Shown: positions 63,301-64,000 of the stretch, one piece after another
Layout: each line of letters opens with the position of its first letter
Position numbering within the stretch: the first letter of the stretch is position 1
From: Xestospongia muta
Taxonomy: Eukaryota; Porifera; Demospongiae; Haplosclerida; Petrosiidae
Reading direction: 5' to 3'
Length of the DNA: 64,000 nt
Assembly (NCBI GenBank): GCA_963693285.1
Contig: OY848917.1
Coordinates: 27,157,745 to 27,221,744, forward strand
The notes under the pieces: model-generated
What the model saw: the letters and a program-made list of their open reading frames with translations, nothing else
Database searches by the model: none
What the model was told of the DNA's origin: nothing
Made by a program: the position numbers and the translations under genes

Positions 63301-64000
63301 TACATTTGGTGAATCTATTGGACCTATTATATTTTCCAATGTTGAATGTGGAGGTTGGGAAAGTAGTCTTGAAGAATGTTTAAAGACATATTACATTGAT
63401 GTATCTTGTACTAGAGACAGATTGGCAGGAGTAATGTGTGTTGATGGTATGACTATATAATAATTCTCCAATTTGTATGATCTATCATAATAGGATGTGA
63501 TAATGGTGCTGTTAGATTAGTAGGTAGTAGTAATGAACAAGAGGGTGTTGTTGAAGTATGTGTTGATAATATTTGGGGACTAATAGGAGAAACAGGATGG
63601 GATATTGAAGATGCTACTGTTGTGTGTCATCAATTGGGATACAATTCAAAGGTTAGTAAGTCTCTAGTCACTATTCATATCTTGTATTTTAATATACCCT
63701 TTATATCTATGCATATTATATCTCTACTATCAATATCATCATTTGATAATTTGTATTTTCCTTATAGTTTCAATCAACAATTCACATTTTCAAACATCAA
63801 GAAAACCTGTTTTCATAGACAATGTAGCTTGTGTTGGACAAGAGGACATATTGACTGACTGTACTAGAACAACTTATACTTTTGATGAGGCAAAGCAATA
63901 CGCTCAAAATTTGTTAAATGTTGCTAGTGTTTCTTGTCAATCTTCCTTCAGATCATCAAGTATATTAATGTTATTGTTAATAATGCTCATTATAAAAACA
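57330..64000 (+). CDS. SRCR multidomain receptor, copy B (open at window end)
   Basis: Signal peptide [20 protein letters not shown]. Exons: 57330-57390, 57429-57596, 57745-57921, 57971-58135, 58227-58403, 58796-58963, 59017-59187, 59936-60094, 60688-61074, 61876-62046, 63051-63218, 63279-63446, 63494-63655 and 63768 onward. Internal exons are phase 1-1 throughout. They encode seven SRCR domains, normally two exons each: a first half with GRVEVCxNGVWGTI and VCRQLG, a second half with the remaining cysteines. In the exon at 60688 the second half of domain 4 and the first half of domain 5 are fused without an intron. The last exon ends domain 7 (VSCQ) and then reads [16 protein letters not shown] to the edge, a membrane helix or GPI-type tail. 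SRCR proteins bind polyanionic and microbial ligands; the ligand here is unknown. No frame disruption was found. Confidence 0.88.
62110..62283. mobile_element. Diverged MITE of the CACTATAAAA family, partial
   Basis: In an intron of SRCR copy B. AATTTTGAATTCCATAGTGTTCC and a terminal AATTTTATAGTG match the right half of the copies at 9,966 and 41,944. The left half is only weakly recognisable. Confidence 0.5.

Overview
The window looks like a piece of an AT-rich animal genome, most probably a demosponge of the Amphimedon type. That assignment is inference from content and was not checked by any search: many short GT-AG introns, one-exon-per-repeat ankyrin arrays with death-fold domains, a scavenger-receptor cysteine-rich (SRCR) gene cluster, an SRCR-bearing adhesion GPCR, and a mixture of decayed transposons.

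Layout. 1-15,000 is transposon-rich with few host genes. It holds a long repeat (160-2,117, second copy 10,220-11,281) carrying a long inverted-repeat element, a broken reverse-transcriptase retroelement with a cysteine-rich upstream ORF (2,131-4,459), a two-exon gene for a small secreted protein (minus, 5,988-6,373) with duplicated flanks, a LINE fragment (6,857-7,643), an intronless type II membrane protein that may be a glycosyltransferase (minus, 8,206-9,636), a Ty3/Gypsy polymerase relic (11,880-12,760) and a broken THAP-like exon (minus, 14,733-14,966).

15,713-36,752 is one large plus-strand gene that I could follow through 32 exons with consistent splice phases. It predicts about 1,660 residues: 16-17 ankyrin repeats (almost every repeat is its own 96-102 bp exon), a Roc-like GTPase with a COR-like region in one 2,067 bp exon, a death-like domain, a CARD-like helical domain and a C-terminal membrane anchor. 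Most ankyrin exons arose by tandem duplication together with their introns. One intron holds a pogo/Tigger transposon end.

36,753-42,900 contains a patatin-like phospholipase pseudogene (minus), a Gypsy integrase relic (minus), palindromes and two short inverted-repeat elements.

43,382-48,406 is an adhesion GPCR (two SRCR domains, HRM-like region, GAIN/GPS, seven helices, acidic tail), followed by a retroelement gag relic.

50,112-64,000 holds two tandem SRCR genes. Copy A (from 50,112) is damaged by two frameshifts and an internal rearrangement, and is followed by loose SRCR exon fragments, one of them inverted. Copy B (57,330 to the window edge) is open through at least seven SRCR domains and reaches a hydrophobic segment at the last base.

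Taken together, the window combines cell-surface recognition genes (SRCR receptors, SRCR-GPCR) with a membrane-anchored intracellular GTPase/death-fold protein. That is suggestive of innate recognition and signalling, but no functional link between them is shown by the sequence.
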